NCBI GenBank assembly: GCA_964613215.1
Contig: CAZTHK010000008.1
Span: forward strand, 1 to 64,000
Source: CAZTHK01 sp964613215
GTDB taxonomy: Bacteria > Krumholzibacteriota > Krumholzibacteriia > Krumholzibacteriales > CAZTHK01
Direction: 5' to 3'
Length of the DNA: 64,000 bases
Of the stretch, positions 44,285-54,001 are shown piece by piece. Position 1 is the first letter of the stretch. Every line of letters starts with the position of its first letter. A program made the translations under genes and the position numbers. The notes under the pieces were generated by a model. The model was not told the DNA's origin, did no database searches, and saw only the letters and a program-made list of their open reading frames with translations.

Positions 44285-45658
44285 TTATTCTTCCGGCACC
44301 AGGGTTACCACATTCCTGTTCTTCCTGTGCAGGTACCTGCCGGCAACCTCCCGGATATCCCCGGAAGTCACCTGTGAGTATCTGTCCGCCACCCTGAGCA
44401 ACTCCCGGTAATCACCGAACAGCAGCTCATACCTGCCTATCTTGCCGGCCTTGCCGTTGACCGTCCTCAATCCCCTCACCAGATCGGCCCGCAGAACATT
44501 CCTGGCCCTGGCCAGCTCCTCCTCTGTTACTCCCTCTGATATGATGGAATCGATAGCGCTGTATATCAGGCTCTCCGCCCTCCCGGTGGAGCATCCCGGT
44601 TTCATCTCCACTCTGACGATAAACATTCCCGGATCCATCCTCCAGGGGAAGTATATGCTCACCGAAGAGGCTATCTCCTCCTCTCTTACCAGCAGGCGGT
44701 GGAGGCGGGAACTGCTTCCCTCTCCCAGAATCTCCTCCAGAACGGTCATGGGATAGAGATCCTCCGAACCTGCCGGAGGGCCATGATAGCCTGTCATCAG
44801 TTTGGGCAGCCGGGCGGGCATATTGATAACGGCTCTCCTCTCCCCCATCTGTTCCGGTTCCACCGTACGCAGGCTGCAGGACGGCTGGCCGGCCGGTATG
44901 GTATCGTAGTAACTATGGATCAGCCGGAGGGCTTCCCGGCTGTCGAAATCACCCACCGCCACTATTACCGCATTGCTGGGAGCGTAATAGTGCCGGTAAT
45001 AATCCACACAGTCCTTTCTGCAGATCCCCTCCAGATCGGACATCCATCCCAGCACCGGCCAGCGGTAGGGATGGGCCTTGTATGCCAGAGCCATCATCTC
45101 CTCGTACATCCGTCCGCCGGGCGAATTATCTATGGACAACCTCCTCTCCTCCATCACCACCCCCATCTCCGACTGAAGGTATTCCTGGACCAGGGCCAGC
45201 GAAGCCATCCGGTCGGAGTCCAGGTCCATTACCAGTTCCAGCCCGCTGCTGGCAATATCCTCATAGTATACGGTCATATCCCTGGAAGTGTATGCGTTGG
45301 AGGTCCCCCCGCTGGCTTCCAGAATGCTGTCGAACTCTCCCGGCCCATACCTTCCCGCTCCGTTGAACATCATATGTTCCATGAAGTGGGATATCCCGGT
45401 TATCCCCGGCACCTCATTTCTGCTGCCCACCCGGAAGAATGTGTGGTAACTGACTACCGGAGCAGAATGGTCTTCTACCAGTATGACCTTCAGCCCGTTA
45501 TCCAGTTTCTCCACGGTGGCGGGAAGGGATATTCCCAGCCCGCGGTTTTCTTCTCCCCGGACAGGGGAATAAGAAAAAATTACCGCCGCTGCCGAGCAGA
45601 AAACAAGGAGGCTGATGGTAAAATGTTTCAAACCGTATGGGACTGAATAATGCTTCAT
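44285..45658 (-). CDS. M16-family zinc metallopeptidase, active partner
   Basis: A protein of 457 residues if it starts at the ATG at 45658. The frame stays open for 74 codons upstream but that part is unlike the family, and no good ribosome-binding site decides the start. A hydrophobic signal lies at residues ~12-31. The inverted zinc motif HFMEH is at 91-95, with the third ligand Glu expected in the EEMMALAYKAHPYRW region ~75 residues on. It resembles PqqL/YmxG-type M16B peptidases. Together with the inactive partner encoded next, it probably degrades peptides in the periplasm. Confidence 0.9.
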   Translation of the reverse strand: MKHYSVPYGLKHFTISLLVFCSAAAVIFSYSPVRGEENRGLGISLPATVEKLDNGLKVILVEDHSAPVVSYHTFFRVGSRNEVPGITGISHFMEHMMFNGAGRYGPGEFDSILEASGGTSNAYTSRDMTVYYEDIASSGLELVMDLDSDRMASLALVQEYLQSEMGVVMEERRLSIDNSPGGRMYEEMMALAYKAHPYRWPVLGWMSDLEGICRKDCVDYYRHYYAPSNAVIVAVGDFDSREALRLIHSYYDTIPAGQPSCSLRTVEPEQMGERRAVINMPARLPKLMTGYHGPPAGSEDLYPMTVLEEILGEGSSSRLHRLLVREEEIASSVSIYFPWRMDPGMFIVRVEMKPGCSTGRAESLIYSAIDSIISEGVTEEELARARNVLRADLVRGLRTVNGKAGKIGRYELLFGDYRELLRVADRYSQVTSGDIREVAGRYLHRKNRNVVTLVPEE

Positions 45659-45911
45659 ATAAAGACCGGCTGATCCCCGCTTCCAACAGAGGAGAGCTGC
45701 ATAACATTTCAGACAGAGACGGAGCGGCCATAGCTTCCTTAAGAGCCTGCCCGGAAGACCTTTCATATAACTCAGCCTGGCAGAGGATGAATGAATATAC
45801 AGGCCCGCCCGATGGTCCCTGGCAGGTAACAGGACTGAATATCGCTCCGGATAACCGGATACTGCTGCTGTGATTCTCATCCGGAAGTTCCTTCCTGCCG
45901 GCGGTTCTCTT

Positions 45912-47183
45912 CTATGCGGTCCGGGTCTGTTTGCTGCCCCCCTCCTTATTACGGTGATAATTGTTCACCAGTTCCATAAAAATGGCCAGATCATTCTCCA
46001 GATCGGACTGGGTCCCGTCGAAGTAGAATATCCTTACGGGGATATCATCGTGATCCCTGCTGACCCTGGGATAGATGGACTCGGATACGATCCCGTTCAT
46101 ACAGGTGAAGGGGCTGATATCGATTATGCCGTCCACTCCCCTCTCATACATATAGATGGCCTTGCCTATACTCAGCACCATCTCCCCCAGAACCCCGTGA
46201 TAGGGAAGGTAGGGATAGCTCCGGTCCAGCACCTCCCTGATACTATGGGGTTCCTGCATTATACCGAATTCCCCCTCCAGAGGTGCCAGCAGTTTCTTCT
46301 CATGACGGTGCTGAATGAACTGCTTTACCCTGGCCCCCAGCATATCCAGGGAGAATGTCTTCCCGTCCCTCTTCAGGTTTTTCTCCTGTTCGTGATTGGT
46401 GTACCAGATCCACTCGGTAATATCGGACAGCCATGCCCTACCACCCATCTTCTCCAGTTTTCTGATCAGATCCTCATTGCTGAATGTGCTCAGCCGGCAG
46501 AATATCTCCCCCACCACCCCCACCAGCTTCACATCCCTGCTGAAATCAACAGGTATCCGGTGAAATATCTCCCTGGTTTTCTCCATCGCCTCTACCACCC
46601 GGTCGAGCTTCCGGTTAACCGGCACCGAGCGATCCTCCAGGGCATCGCAAACCAGATCCAGGCTCTCCTCATGAGCTCTGTCGGCTGCCCCCTCCTCCGT
46701 CTCATAGGGCCTGTAGATGTGCAGCATCTTCCTGAGTGCATCGCTGCAAATCAGTCCCCACCATCCCAGCTTCATCAGGGTCCGGGCCATATCCCCCAGA
46801 CCTTCGTATCCGTTGGCACTGGTAGGGGAAACGATAATAACCTCTTCACAACCGGTTTTATCCAGTACATGCCTGAGAAAGGGGGAGTACTGCCCGAACC
46901 TGCAGGGTCCGCTGGCGGTAGGCATAAACAGGGCGGTCCTTTCCGGCTTGAATCCGGGCAACTCGAAGGCTTTGAGAAAATTGCCTATGGTCACCCTGGC
47001 CGGCAGGCATTCATCCCCGGAGGTATACCGGGAAGCCAGCTGATAGGTCCTCTCGTCACCAGGAGGTACCGGCCTGGCATCTACCCCAAGGTACCTGAAT
47101 GACGCTGCGAAGGCTTTTGCTCCTCCGTAGGACATTCGCGGTATGTAGAGTGTTCGCTCTGTGAAGTTTCGTCCTTCCACCAT
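45912..47183 (-). CDS. 2-hydroxyacyl-CoA dehydratase-like (HgdB-type) protein
   Basis: A 423-residue protein resembling the C-terminal third of large activase-dehydratase fusions, and HgdB/FldB-like dehydratase subunits. Family-like stretches are TLYIPRMSYGGAKAFAASFRYLGVDA (in parts), SGDECLPARVTIGNFLK and ISPFTCMNGIVSE, which supply possible Fe-S cysteines. The ATG at 47183 has AAGGAG seven bases upstream. It overlaps the preceding activase-like gene by 103 bases in a different frame. The overlap may be real translational coupling or a frameshift in an originally fused gene; the good ribosome-binding site favours a real start. Confidence 0.85.
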   Translation of the reverse strand: MVEGRNFTERTLYIPRMSYGGAKAFAASFRYLGVDARPVPPGDERTYQLASRYTSGDECLPARVTIGNFLKAFELPGFKPERTALFMPTASGPCRFGQYSPFLRHVLDKTGCEEVIIVSPTSANGYEGLGDMARTLMKLGWWGLICSDALRKMLHIYRPYETEEGAADRAHEESLDLVCDALEDRSVPVNRKLDRVVEAMEKTREIFHRIPVDFSRDVKLVGVVGEIFCRLSTFSNEDLIRKLEKMGGRAWLSDITEWIWYTNHEQEKNLKRDGKTFSLDMLGARVKQFIQHRHEKKLLAPLEGEFGIMQEPHSIREVLDRSYPYLPYHGVLGEMVLSIGKAIYMYERGVDGIIDISPFTCMNGIVSESIYPRVSRDHDDIPVRIFYFDGTQSDLENDLAIFMELVNNYHRNKEGGSKQTRTA

Positions 47184-50100
47184 CTCAAAACTCCTTTACT
47201 GTCAAGATATGCTTCACATCGAGTCATTATGCCGGCATCGTTGCCATGCCCGTCGAACTGGAGGGTCAGATATGGCCGCACTGCAGCCTGGTCGGCATAG
47301 TGCTTCACATAGGAATCGGGCCCGCACTTGAAATTGGTAATATAGATAAGATGAAGATTGCTGCTCTGGGCGGCGAAGCGGGCCGACTGAAGAACTTTCC
47401 GGCCGAAGTTCCAGAACATGTTATCGTCTATGTCCCTTATTCCAATACCTTCTATGGGCAGGAAGAAGAAGGGTATTACATTAACCCCGTAGTAATCACG
47501 AAGCTTGCCGGGAACATTCATGTTGACCTCCCGGTCCATGATATTATAGGGCCTTCCCACCAGAATAATGCCGATCTGGTCGTTCTCATCCAGCTTCATC
47601 AGGGCATCTCTGCCCGCCCTTAGCAGATCCCGGTTGAACAGCCGGTGGGCTTCATACGCATACCGGACCGCCTTCTTGTGCCTCCTTCTGTTCACTCCGA
47701 ACCTGCGCCCGAAATCCCAGAGCTGTTTTTCCGCAAAATTTTCCCCCTTCCTGAACCTTACCGTAGGAGCGGCAATAAGATCTTCCCTTCCCTCCATGGC
47801 AGGTATCCTCCGAAGAACGAAGGGGAGGGTCTGCCCCCAGGGGCACATGTATGATTCAACCTCGGGAATGTCGGTCTCCGCATTGATCACGTTGGGAACC
47901 AGGATGCTGTCAACATCCTCCCGCAGCAGGGAAGCCAGATGACCATGGGCCACCTGGATGGGGAAACAGGGCTCCGCCACTATAGCCTCTAGCCCCCGGT
48001 TGACCGTTCTCTTGTTGGTCTCGGGGGTGAGAACAATCTCCATCCCCATTGACTCCAGATAGGTCTTCCAGAACTGGAAACGGTCGTAGAAGTACAGGGC
48101 CCGGAGGAACCCTACGCGAGGTCTCTTGCTTCCGGAGGGAGGAGATCTGTCGATGCTGCAATTGAGGCTCTCCTCCACCAGGGGAATGGCATCCCGCTCC
48201 AGCATCTGATCGTACAGGCCCATCAGATCGGGAATCACCGGTTTCCTGTCCACCTTGGCCCTCTTGCGGTATCTGTCGCTGCACTTGTCCCCCCAGTAGG
48301 TTTTCTCGCCCTCCACGGTGAATTCCTGTATATTACAGTAGTTGCTGCATCCCTTGCAGGTGAATTCCCTGATACCGTAGTCTATGGCCTCCAGGTCGTA
48401 TCCCCTGAAACCGCTATCCAGACCGAGAGCGGCAACCTTCTCCGTGGCCAGGAGAGCGGCACCCACCGCCCCTATCACCCCGTTATGAGGGGGTACGATA
48501 ATTTCCTTGCCCAGCACCCGGCTGAAGGCGGCCGCCACCGCATCGTTGTAAGCGGTGCCCCCCTGAAAGAATATCACCTCTCCTATCTTTCTCCCCCTGA
48601 CCACCCGGTTGAGATAATTCTGAACCACAGAGTAGGCCAGCCCGGCAATGATATCCCTCTTTTCCGCACCCCTCTTCATATAGGCTGATACATCCTGTTC
48701 CATATAGACGGTGCATCTCTCGCCCAGCCTGATGGGAGCCCGGGAGGAAAAGGCCAGTTCAGCAAATTCGTCGATTATATTAAGATCCAGCTTCTCCGCC
48801 TGCTCCTCCAGGAAGGATCCGGTACCGGCGGCACAGGCCTCGTTCATGGTAAAGTCCACCACTATGTCATCCCTGATACTGATGAACTTGGAATCCTGTC
48901 CACCTATCTCGAATATGGTATCCACCTTCCTATCTATCAGCCTCCTGCCTATGAAGGATGAACCGGTCTTATGTGCGGTAATCTCATCATTAACCGTATC
49001 AGCTCCGATCAGCTCGCCGATAAGCTCACGCCCGGAGCCGGTAGTTCCCACACCTCTTATCCTTATCTTATCCCCCACCTCTTCTTCTATCTCCCTCAAT
49101 CCCCTGGCCACTACCTGAATGGGCCTGGCCTCGGTACGGAGGTAAACATCCTTAATCACATTTCCCTTGCCGTCGATGACCACCAGATTGGTGCTGACCG
49201 ATCCCACATCCACCCCCAGGAAGGCATCCACCGGGGTGGTAACACCCTGGAAGGAATACTTCCTGACCCTGTCCCGGAGAAAGTCGACCTTGTCTATGGT
49301 GAGAGGTTCCAGAGAGGCAAAATCGGCACTTCTTCTTCCCCTCTTGTCACTCAACCGGCTCTTCAATTCCTGAGGATCGAAATTTCTGCCCCCTCCCCGG
49401 TGAGCCACCAGGGCGGCTCCGATGGCACCCACGTGAACCCCCTGGGGAGGTATCAAGAAATCCTTCTCTTCCAGCTTGAATACCTTTCGCAGAGCTTCGG
49501 CAACCCCCTGGTTCAGGGCAACTCCCCCCACAAAGGCGGTTTTACCCTCCACCTCCCGCCCCCGGGCTACATTGCTCCGGAAATTCCTGGCCACCGCTTC
49601 GCACAGACCTTTGAGAACCTCCTCCGGCGAGTATCCCTTCTGCTGGGCATGAATCATATCGGATTTGGCAAATACACTGCAGCGGCCAGCGATTTTGGGG
49701 GTTTTATCGGTGCGCAGCACAATACTTCCCACCTCTTCGATATCGAATTTAAGGCGGGTAGCCTGCTGATCCATAAAGGAACCTGTCCCGGCGGCACAAT
49801 CACCATTGGTTTCGTAATCCAGTATCCCCGCCACCCCGTTATCCATGGTAATCCTTACAAACTTGGAATTCTCCCCCCCCATCTCGAAGATATTCTCCAC
49901 CTCCGGATAGAGAGCACCCACCCCGTTGGCCACCGATTTGAACTCATTTTCAAAGGCAATACCCAGCCGGTCCGCTATCAGCCTTCCCGCCGACCCGGTC
50001 ACCACTATTCCCCTTAAACTCTCCGGCTCGATTACCCGGAACAGCCGGTCCAGCATACCATAAACCGTCCAGAGGGGACGTCCCTGGATACGTTGATAGG

Positions 50101-50257
50101 GGGAAACTCCGATCCTCTGGTTACCTCCATTGGGATTATCAAATATTCTCTCCAGCACTCCGTCGTTGCTTCCGCATCTTTCCAGCAGGTCTCCGTTACC
50201 GACCAATGCATACTTGGCGCTTACTGTTCCAACATCTATTCCCAGACTCAATTTCAT
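47081..50257 (-). CDS. Acyl-CoA dehydratase activase, double BadF/HgdC-type ATPase with DUF2229-like domain
   Basis: A protein of 1058 residues from the ATG at 50257 (GGGAG upstream; a 12-codon longer frame is less likely). It has two BadF/BadG/HgdC-type ATPase domains: residues ~1-290 with NGDCAAGTGSFMDQQA and ~340-620 with GTTGSGRELIGELIGAD and NEACAAGTGSFLEEQA. Each activator normally holds a bridging [4Fe-4S] cluster through the Cys in CAAGTGS. A cysteine cluster (FTCKGCSNYCNIQ, DKCSDRY, ~645-690) precedes a DUF2229-like region (~725-1020, PRVGFLRALYFYDRFQF). Such proteins drive ATP-dependent one-electron reduction for radical dehydration under anaerobic conditions. The last ~35 residues are an out-of-frame reading of the next gene's start. 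Confidence 0.92.
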   Translation of the reverse strand: MKLSLGIDVGTVSAKYALVGNGDLLERCGSNDGVLERIFDNPNGGNQRIGVSPYQRIQGRPLWTVYGMLDRLFRVIEPESLRGIVVTGSAGRLIADRLGIAFENEFKSVANGVGALYPEVENIFEMGGENSKFVRITMDNGVAGILDYETNGDCAAGTGSFMDQQATRLKFDIEEVGSIVLRTDKTPKIAGRCSVFAKSDMIHAQQKGYSPEEVLKGLCEAVARNFRSNVARGREVEGKTAFVGGVALNQGVAEALRKVFKLEEKDFLIPPQGVHVGAIGAALVAHRGGGRNFDPQELKSRLSDKRGRRSADFASLEPLTIDKVDFLRDRVRKYSFQGVTTPVDAFLGVDVGSVSTNLVVIDGKGNVIKDVYLRTEARPIQVVARGLREIEEEVGDKIRIRGVGTTGSGRELIGELIGADTVNDEITAHKTGSSFIGRRLIDRKVDTIFEIGGQDSKFISIRDDIVVDFTMNEACAAGTGSFLEEQAEKLDLNIIDEFAELAFSSRAPIRLGERCTVYMEQDVSAYMKRGAEKRDIIAGLAYSVVQNYLNRVVRGRKIGEVIFFQGGTAYNDAVAAAFSRVLGKEIIVPPHNGVIGAVGAALLATEKVAALGLDSGFRGYDLEAIDYGIREFTCKGCSNYCNIQEFTVEGEKTYWGDKCSDRYRKRAKVDRKPVIPDLMGLYDQMLERDAIPLVEESLNCSIDRSPPSGSKRPRVGFLRALYFYDRFQFWKTYLESMGMEIVLTPETNKRTVNRGLEAIVAEPCFPIQVAHGHLASLLREDVDSILVPNVINAETDIPEVESYMCPWGQTLPFVLRRIPAMEGREDLIAAPTVRFRKGENFAEKQLWDFGRRFGVNRRRHKKAVRYAYEAHRLFNRDLLRAGRDALMKLDENDQIGIILVGRPYNIMDREVNMNVPGKLRDYYGVNVIPFFFLPIEGIGIRDIDDNMFWNFGRKVLQSARFAAQSSNLHLIYITNFKCGPDSYVKHYADQAAVRPYLTLQFDGHGNDAGIMTRCEAYLDSKGVLRWWKDETSQSEHSTYRECPTEEQKPSQRHSGTLG

Positions 50258-50414
50258 ATCGTTACTGCTCCCTAATTCAAAGCCACATACCACGATTATT
50301 ACCCTTCCCGATTCTTTTCATAATACCCCTATCAATTTCAATAAAAATCGCCGAAATGGCAAAATCAGGTGCCCAACTGTCGAATAACAGGACTGAAGCG
50401 TATCAATGCAAACC

Positions 50415-51182
50415 CTACCATTTTAAAATCTTCCTGAGTTCCCCCGCCCGGGATCTGCTGAGCGGGATAACCGGTCCCTCCTTACCCCCCATCCTCAACC
50501 GGTAGCTTCCCCCCGGCCGGGGAAGAATTTCATGAATCCGGCCTATGTTGGCCAGATAGGACCTGTGCACCCGGATGAACTTATCAGAGGGCAACTCCGA
50601 CTGAAGCTCATCCAGGGATTTATAGCTGGTTCTGCCCTCCACCCCGTCTCCTGCAACCATTACATCGCCTGCAGACACGGTAGCATACAGAATATCCTGG
50701 ATATCCAATGTAATCAACCTGCCCCCGCACTGTACCGCCAGACGCAGGGGACCGGGCCTCAGGCTTTTTAGCAGGGCCCTTATATCGGACCCCCCGTCAT
50801 CAAACCGCTTAACCCGCCTGACTCTGTCTATGGCTTCAATCAGCCTCTCTTCATCCACCGGCTTGAGCAGGTAATCCACTGCGTGAACATCAAAAGCCTG
50901 GAGGGCATACTCGTCATAGGCGGTTATAAAGATAACCGCCGGCAGAGGTTTGTCCTCCGGGAAAGCCTCTAAAACCTGGAATCCATCCAGTCCGGGCATC
51001 TGAATATCCAGCAGAATAATATCCGGCTCACACCTCTCCATAAGTTTCAGCGCTTCCTTTCCGTCCCCGGCCTGGCCCGTCACCTCCACATTATCCACCT
51101 TTCCCAGGATGCGTATAATATCCCGGCGGGCCGGTTTTTCATCATCCACTACCAGTACAGTCAACTTTCTGCTTTCATTCAT
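50415..51182 (-). CDS. LytTR-family response regulator
   Basis: A 255-residue regulator with an N-terminal receiver domain (phosphoacceptor Asp59 in ILLDIQMPG, acidic pair VVDDE at 11-15, Lys in YLLKPVDEER) and a C-terminal LytTR DNA-binding domain (~150-255; FIRVHRSYLANIGRI, IPLSRSRAGELRKIL). LytTR regulators control envelope, virulence or carbon-source genes. It overlaps the sensor kinase gene by eight bases, forming a standard LytS/LytR-type pair. Confidence 0.95.
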   Translation of the reverse strand: MNESRKLTVLVVDDEKPARRDIIRILGKVDNVEVTGQAGDGKEALKLMERCEPDIILLDIQMPGLDGFQVLEAFPEDKPLPAVIFITAYDEYALQAFDVHAVDYLLKPVDEERLIEAIDRVRRVKRFDDGGSDIRALLKSLRPGPLRLAVQCGGRLITLDIQDILYATVSAGDVMVAGDGVEGRTSYKSLDELQSELPSDKFIRVHRSYLANIGRIHEILPRPGGSYRLRMGGKEGPVIPLSRSRAGELRKILKW

Positions 51183-52494
51183 TGCTCTTCTCTCTCTCTA
51201 CCGGTATGGTTATCCTTATCTCGGTTCCTTCACCCGGAGTTGAATCTATCTCCATCCCTGCTCTTCCACCATAGGCCACTCTCAGCCTCTCTTCCACATT
51301 AATCAAACCCAGCCCCCCCCTTCCCCTGTTTTTAAATCCCCTTCCGTCATCGCTGATCCGGATATTCAGCTTGCCATTCTGCCCCACCACCCCCTCCACC
51401 TCTATTGTACCACCCCCCACCCGGGGTGATATTCCGTGTTTTATGGCATTTTCGATGAGGGGCTGAAGAAGCATGGAAGGCACCGGCACATCCAGCGCCC
51501 TTGGATCTATATCGAAATCGGCCTGTATCTTATCCTCCCCGAACCTGGCCTTCTCCAGGCTGAGGTAATCGCCGATGAATTCGATCTCCGAGCTCAATGG
51601 GACAAACGCTCCGGTATCCCGGAACAGCCTCCTCAGCATGCTGGAAAGCTTTACCAGAATCCATCTGGCCTTATCCCGGTCTGTCCATATACACGAGGTG
51701 GCGGTATTGAGAGTATTAAAAAAGAAATGCGGATTCATCTGGCTTCTCAGAGCATCGAACCTGGCCTGAACTGCATCCGCCCTCTGCTCCTCCAGCAGTA
51801 TCTCCACCCGGGTATTGTTCCATATCTTGATCAGAACTCCCACACAGGCCAGGGTGGAAATCCAGACAAACAGAAGCACCCAGAAATTTTCCGGCAGAAA
51901 GGCAAAGATAACATCTTCCCTGACATACCTGGCCAGCAGGGTCCGGAGGAGCTCCAGCGATAGAATGGATATGAAAATCATCCCTCTGGCATCCAGCCGT
52001 TTCTCCCTGATTGCCACCTTTCCCGACCGGATGATGTTATTGAAAAATATGGGAGAAAATTCCCAGATATCACCGTCACTTCTCCTGCTCCTCCGGACCA
52101 GACCGCCGGTTACTCCGCACAACAGGGTGAAGGGGAGGGTAAGCAATTCCCCCCTCAGAAAACCGGGTATTCCCACCACAAAACCAACCGATGCTCCGGG
52201 GAACACTCCACTCATCAGGCCAGCCAGAAAAGAGCCGGACAGGGAGAGATCCATCCCCTCATATCCCACCAGGATCCTCACCGCAGATCCCGCTGCCACC
52301 AGAGCACCGAATGTTCCCGCTATCTCCCAATTCTGCCGGGGATTGCGGTCTTCCAGAAAAACAAGGCGCTTGAAGAAGCTGGAAGTTATCAGGGCGCTGG
52401 CCATAACAGCCATGATCCCCACCCTGAACACCAGCACGAAGAATATGAACTGATCACCTGTGAGGGTAACCTCGGTCAATTTTACTCCCCCCAT
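51175..52494 (-). CDS. LytS-like sensor histidine kinase
   Basis: A 439-residue membrane kinase. The N-terminal half has the 5TMR-LYT type sensory membrane domain (~15-135; GVFPGASVGFVVGIPGFLRG) plus two more helices near 170-225. A coiled linker leads to the His_kinase domain with phosphoacceptor His256 in QMNPHFFFNTLN. The HATPase domain follows with N-box ENAIKHGI, DDGRGF, and GLGLINVEERL. It phosphorylates the LytTR regulator encoded directly downstream. Confidence 0.94.
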   Translation of the reverse strand: MGGVKLTEVTLTGDQFIFFVLVFRVGIMAVMASALITSSFFKRLVFLEDRNPRQNWEIAGTFGALVAAGSAVRILVGYEGMDLSLSGSFLAGLMSGVFPGASVGFVVGIPGFLRGELLTLPFTLLCGVTGGLVRRSRRSDGDIWEFSPIFFNNIIRSGKVAIREKRLDARGMIFISILSLELLRTLLARYVREDVIFAFLPENFWVLLFVWISTLACVGVLIKIWNNTRVEILLEEQRADAVQARFDALRSQMNPHFFFNTLNTATSCIWTDRDKARWILVKLSSMLRRLFRDTGAFVPLSSEIEFIGDYLSLEKARFGEDKIQADFDIDPRALDVPVPSMLLQPLIENAIKHGISPRVGGGTIEVEGVVGQNGKLNIRISDDGRGFKNRGRGGLGLINVEERLRVAYGGRAGMEIDSTPGEGTEIRITIPVEREKSNE

Positions 52495-52723
52495 GAGCTT
52501 CCAGATTAAAATACTCGTCTCCAGTATATCTTTAAACCCCCGTGCTGCTCAAGAATTTCTCTAAAGTGGGTCTACTTCATAACCGAATAGCAATAGAGAA
52601 GAAAAAATATAGCCTGGGTACAGGCATGGCTCTGTCGATGAACCATGGTGTACGGATAATCAACCGTAAAAAGACAGGAAAATTTTACAGCTGGGATATA
52701 ACGTAGAGGAGGAGTTGATCTTA

Positions 52724-53611
52724 ATGAAGAGAGCCAGCGTGGATAAACTTTTCCGGAGTGTCAAAACCCTGCCTTCGTTGCCTCCGGTTGTGCAGAAGAT
52801 ATTCTCATCAATCAACGATTCCAAGGTAGGAGCCAAGCAGCTCGCAGAGATTATTGTCGCCGACCAGTCCCTCACCGCCAGAGTTCTCAAACTGGTCAAT
52901 TCTTCATATTTCAGCCTGAGGGGAAATATTCAGAATGTGCACCATGCTGTTACCATGCTTGGTTTTTCCACTATCAGGCAAATCTGCCTGGGAGTCTCCA
53001 TTATCAATCAGTTCAAAAAGATCAAGGGAGCAGAGAATTTCTCCGGGGAGGCTTTCTGGAAACACTCTATAGCCGCATCCATCCTGGCCAGGGAATTGTG
53101 CAAAACTGCCACCAGCCTGGAACCGGATGTCTGCTACACCGTGGGGCTGGTCCACGATATTGGCAAACTGCTTTTTATAGAACATCACTCAGAGAGATAC
53201 ATCCGGGTTCTTATGAAGGCACAGCGGGAATCGATACCGCTGGAGGAAGCTGAGACTGAAGAATTCGAAGTGGACCATACCGATGTGGGGAACTGGCTGT
53301 TCCGCAAGTGGAACCTCTCCAGGGACCTCAGAGCTGCGGTAAGGAAACACCACTCCGCAGAGGCGGATAAGATATCCCCCATATCTTCCGATGCTCTCAC
53401 CGGTGTTATATACTTTGCCAACCAGCTGGCTCACCATCTGAAAATGGGAAACAGCGGCAACCCGGCATCCACTCTGGAGAAGGAAAAATTCAAGAAATTC
53501 TTCGGCTCCGGTTTCGATGATATGGACATGGATTTTACCCGCCTGGACGAGGAAGTTCACATATCAATGGAAATACTGGGAATAAAAGAAGAAGTGGGGA
53601 CAGGCAGCTGA
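52724..53611 (+). CDS. HDOD-domain signalling protein
   Basis: A 295-residue cytoplasmic protein with one HDOD domain (~10-215; LPSLPPVVQKIFSSIND, VKLVNSSYF-like ARVLKLVNSSYFSLRG, AVTMLGFSTIRQICLGVSI, VGLVHDIGKLLFIEH, WLFRKWNLSRDL). HDOD proteins are related to HD phosphohydrolases and often take part in signalling networks. Here an HD dyad (VHDIGK) is kept, but no GYP motif is seen, so cyclic-di-GMP cleavage is unlikely. The ATG at 52724 is chosen over a TTG at 52715 because AGAGGAGGAG lies a suitable distance upstream. Confidence 0.9.
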   Translation: MKRASVDKLFRSVKTLPSLPPVVQKIFSSINDSKVGAKQLAEIIVADQSLTARVLKLVNSSYFSLRGNIQNVHHAVTMLGFSTIRQICLGVSIINQFKKIKGAENFSGEAFWKHSIAASILARELCKTATSLEPDVCYTVGLVHDIGKLLFIEHHSERYIRVLMKAQRESIPLEEAETEEFEVDHTDVGNWLFRKWNLSRDLRAAVRKHHSAEADKISPISSDALTGVIYFANQLAHHLKMGNSGNPASTLEKEKFKKFFGSGFDDMDMDFTRLDEEVHISMEILGIKEEVGTGS

Positions 53612-54001
53612 CGGCCTGATTATGGTTTTGCTCTGCCTCAATATTCCGGGACATCTCTCATCCCGCCGTATAATCAATCTCACCACATTGCGGATTGCCG
53701 GGGGCAGGCTTTATCAGCGTGAAATAGTACCGCCGATATCCGAATAAAGGGAATCCCTGCAGTAGTGTCATTGTAACAGCCAGAGTATTACACCGGGGTA
53801 CTCCCTTTTCCGGAAGAAAACTTCCGTATTGCTACCGCCCAGAGGGGGGAATTTGCCCATTTAAAAATATCAGTAAATAAAAATGGGTATATTCCCCATT
53901 CTTAAAAACAGAGAATATACCCGGCAAGAGAGTTAGATTAGTCATTATTTTTGTATCAGAAATCCGGAAAGATGTCAAGACAATAATATTTTTGGAGTTA
54001 G
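53612..54001. other. Convergent intergenic region with alternative hairpins
   Basis: No gene is present. At 53856-53922 several stems compete: CCCATTT (53856-53862) pairs with AAATGGG (53881-53887), AATGGG (53882-53887) with CCCATT (53895-53900), and GGGTATATTC (53885-53894) with GAATATACCC (53913-53922). The last is a perfect ten-base-pair stem. They lie between the ends of two convergent genes and may serve as a bidirectional terminator. Confidence 0.55.

Noticed and set aside
45870..47102. A 410-codon plus-strand open frame
   Set aside because: It is the antisense of the HgdB-like gene and has no start signal or family.
48971..50017. A 348-codon plus-strand open frame
   Set aside because: It is antisense to the activase gene.
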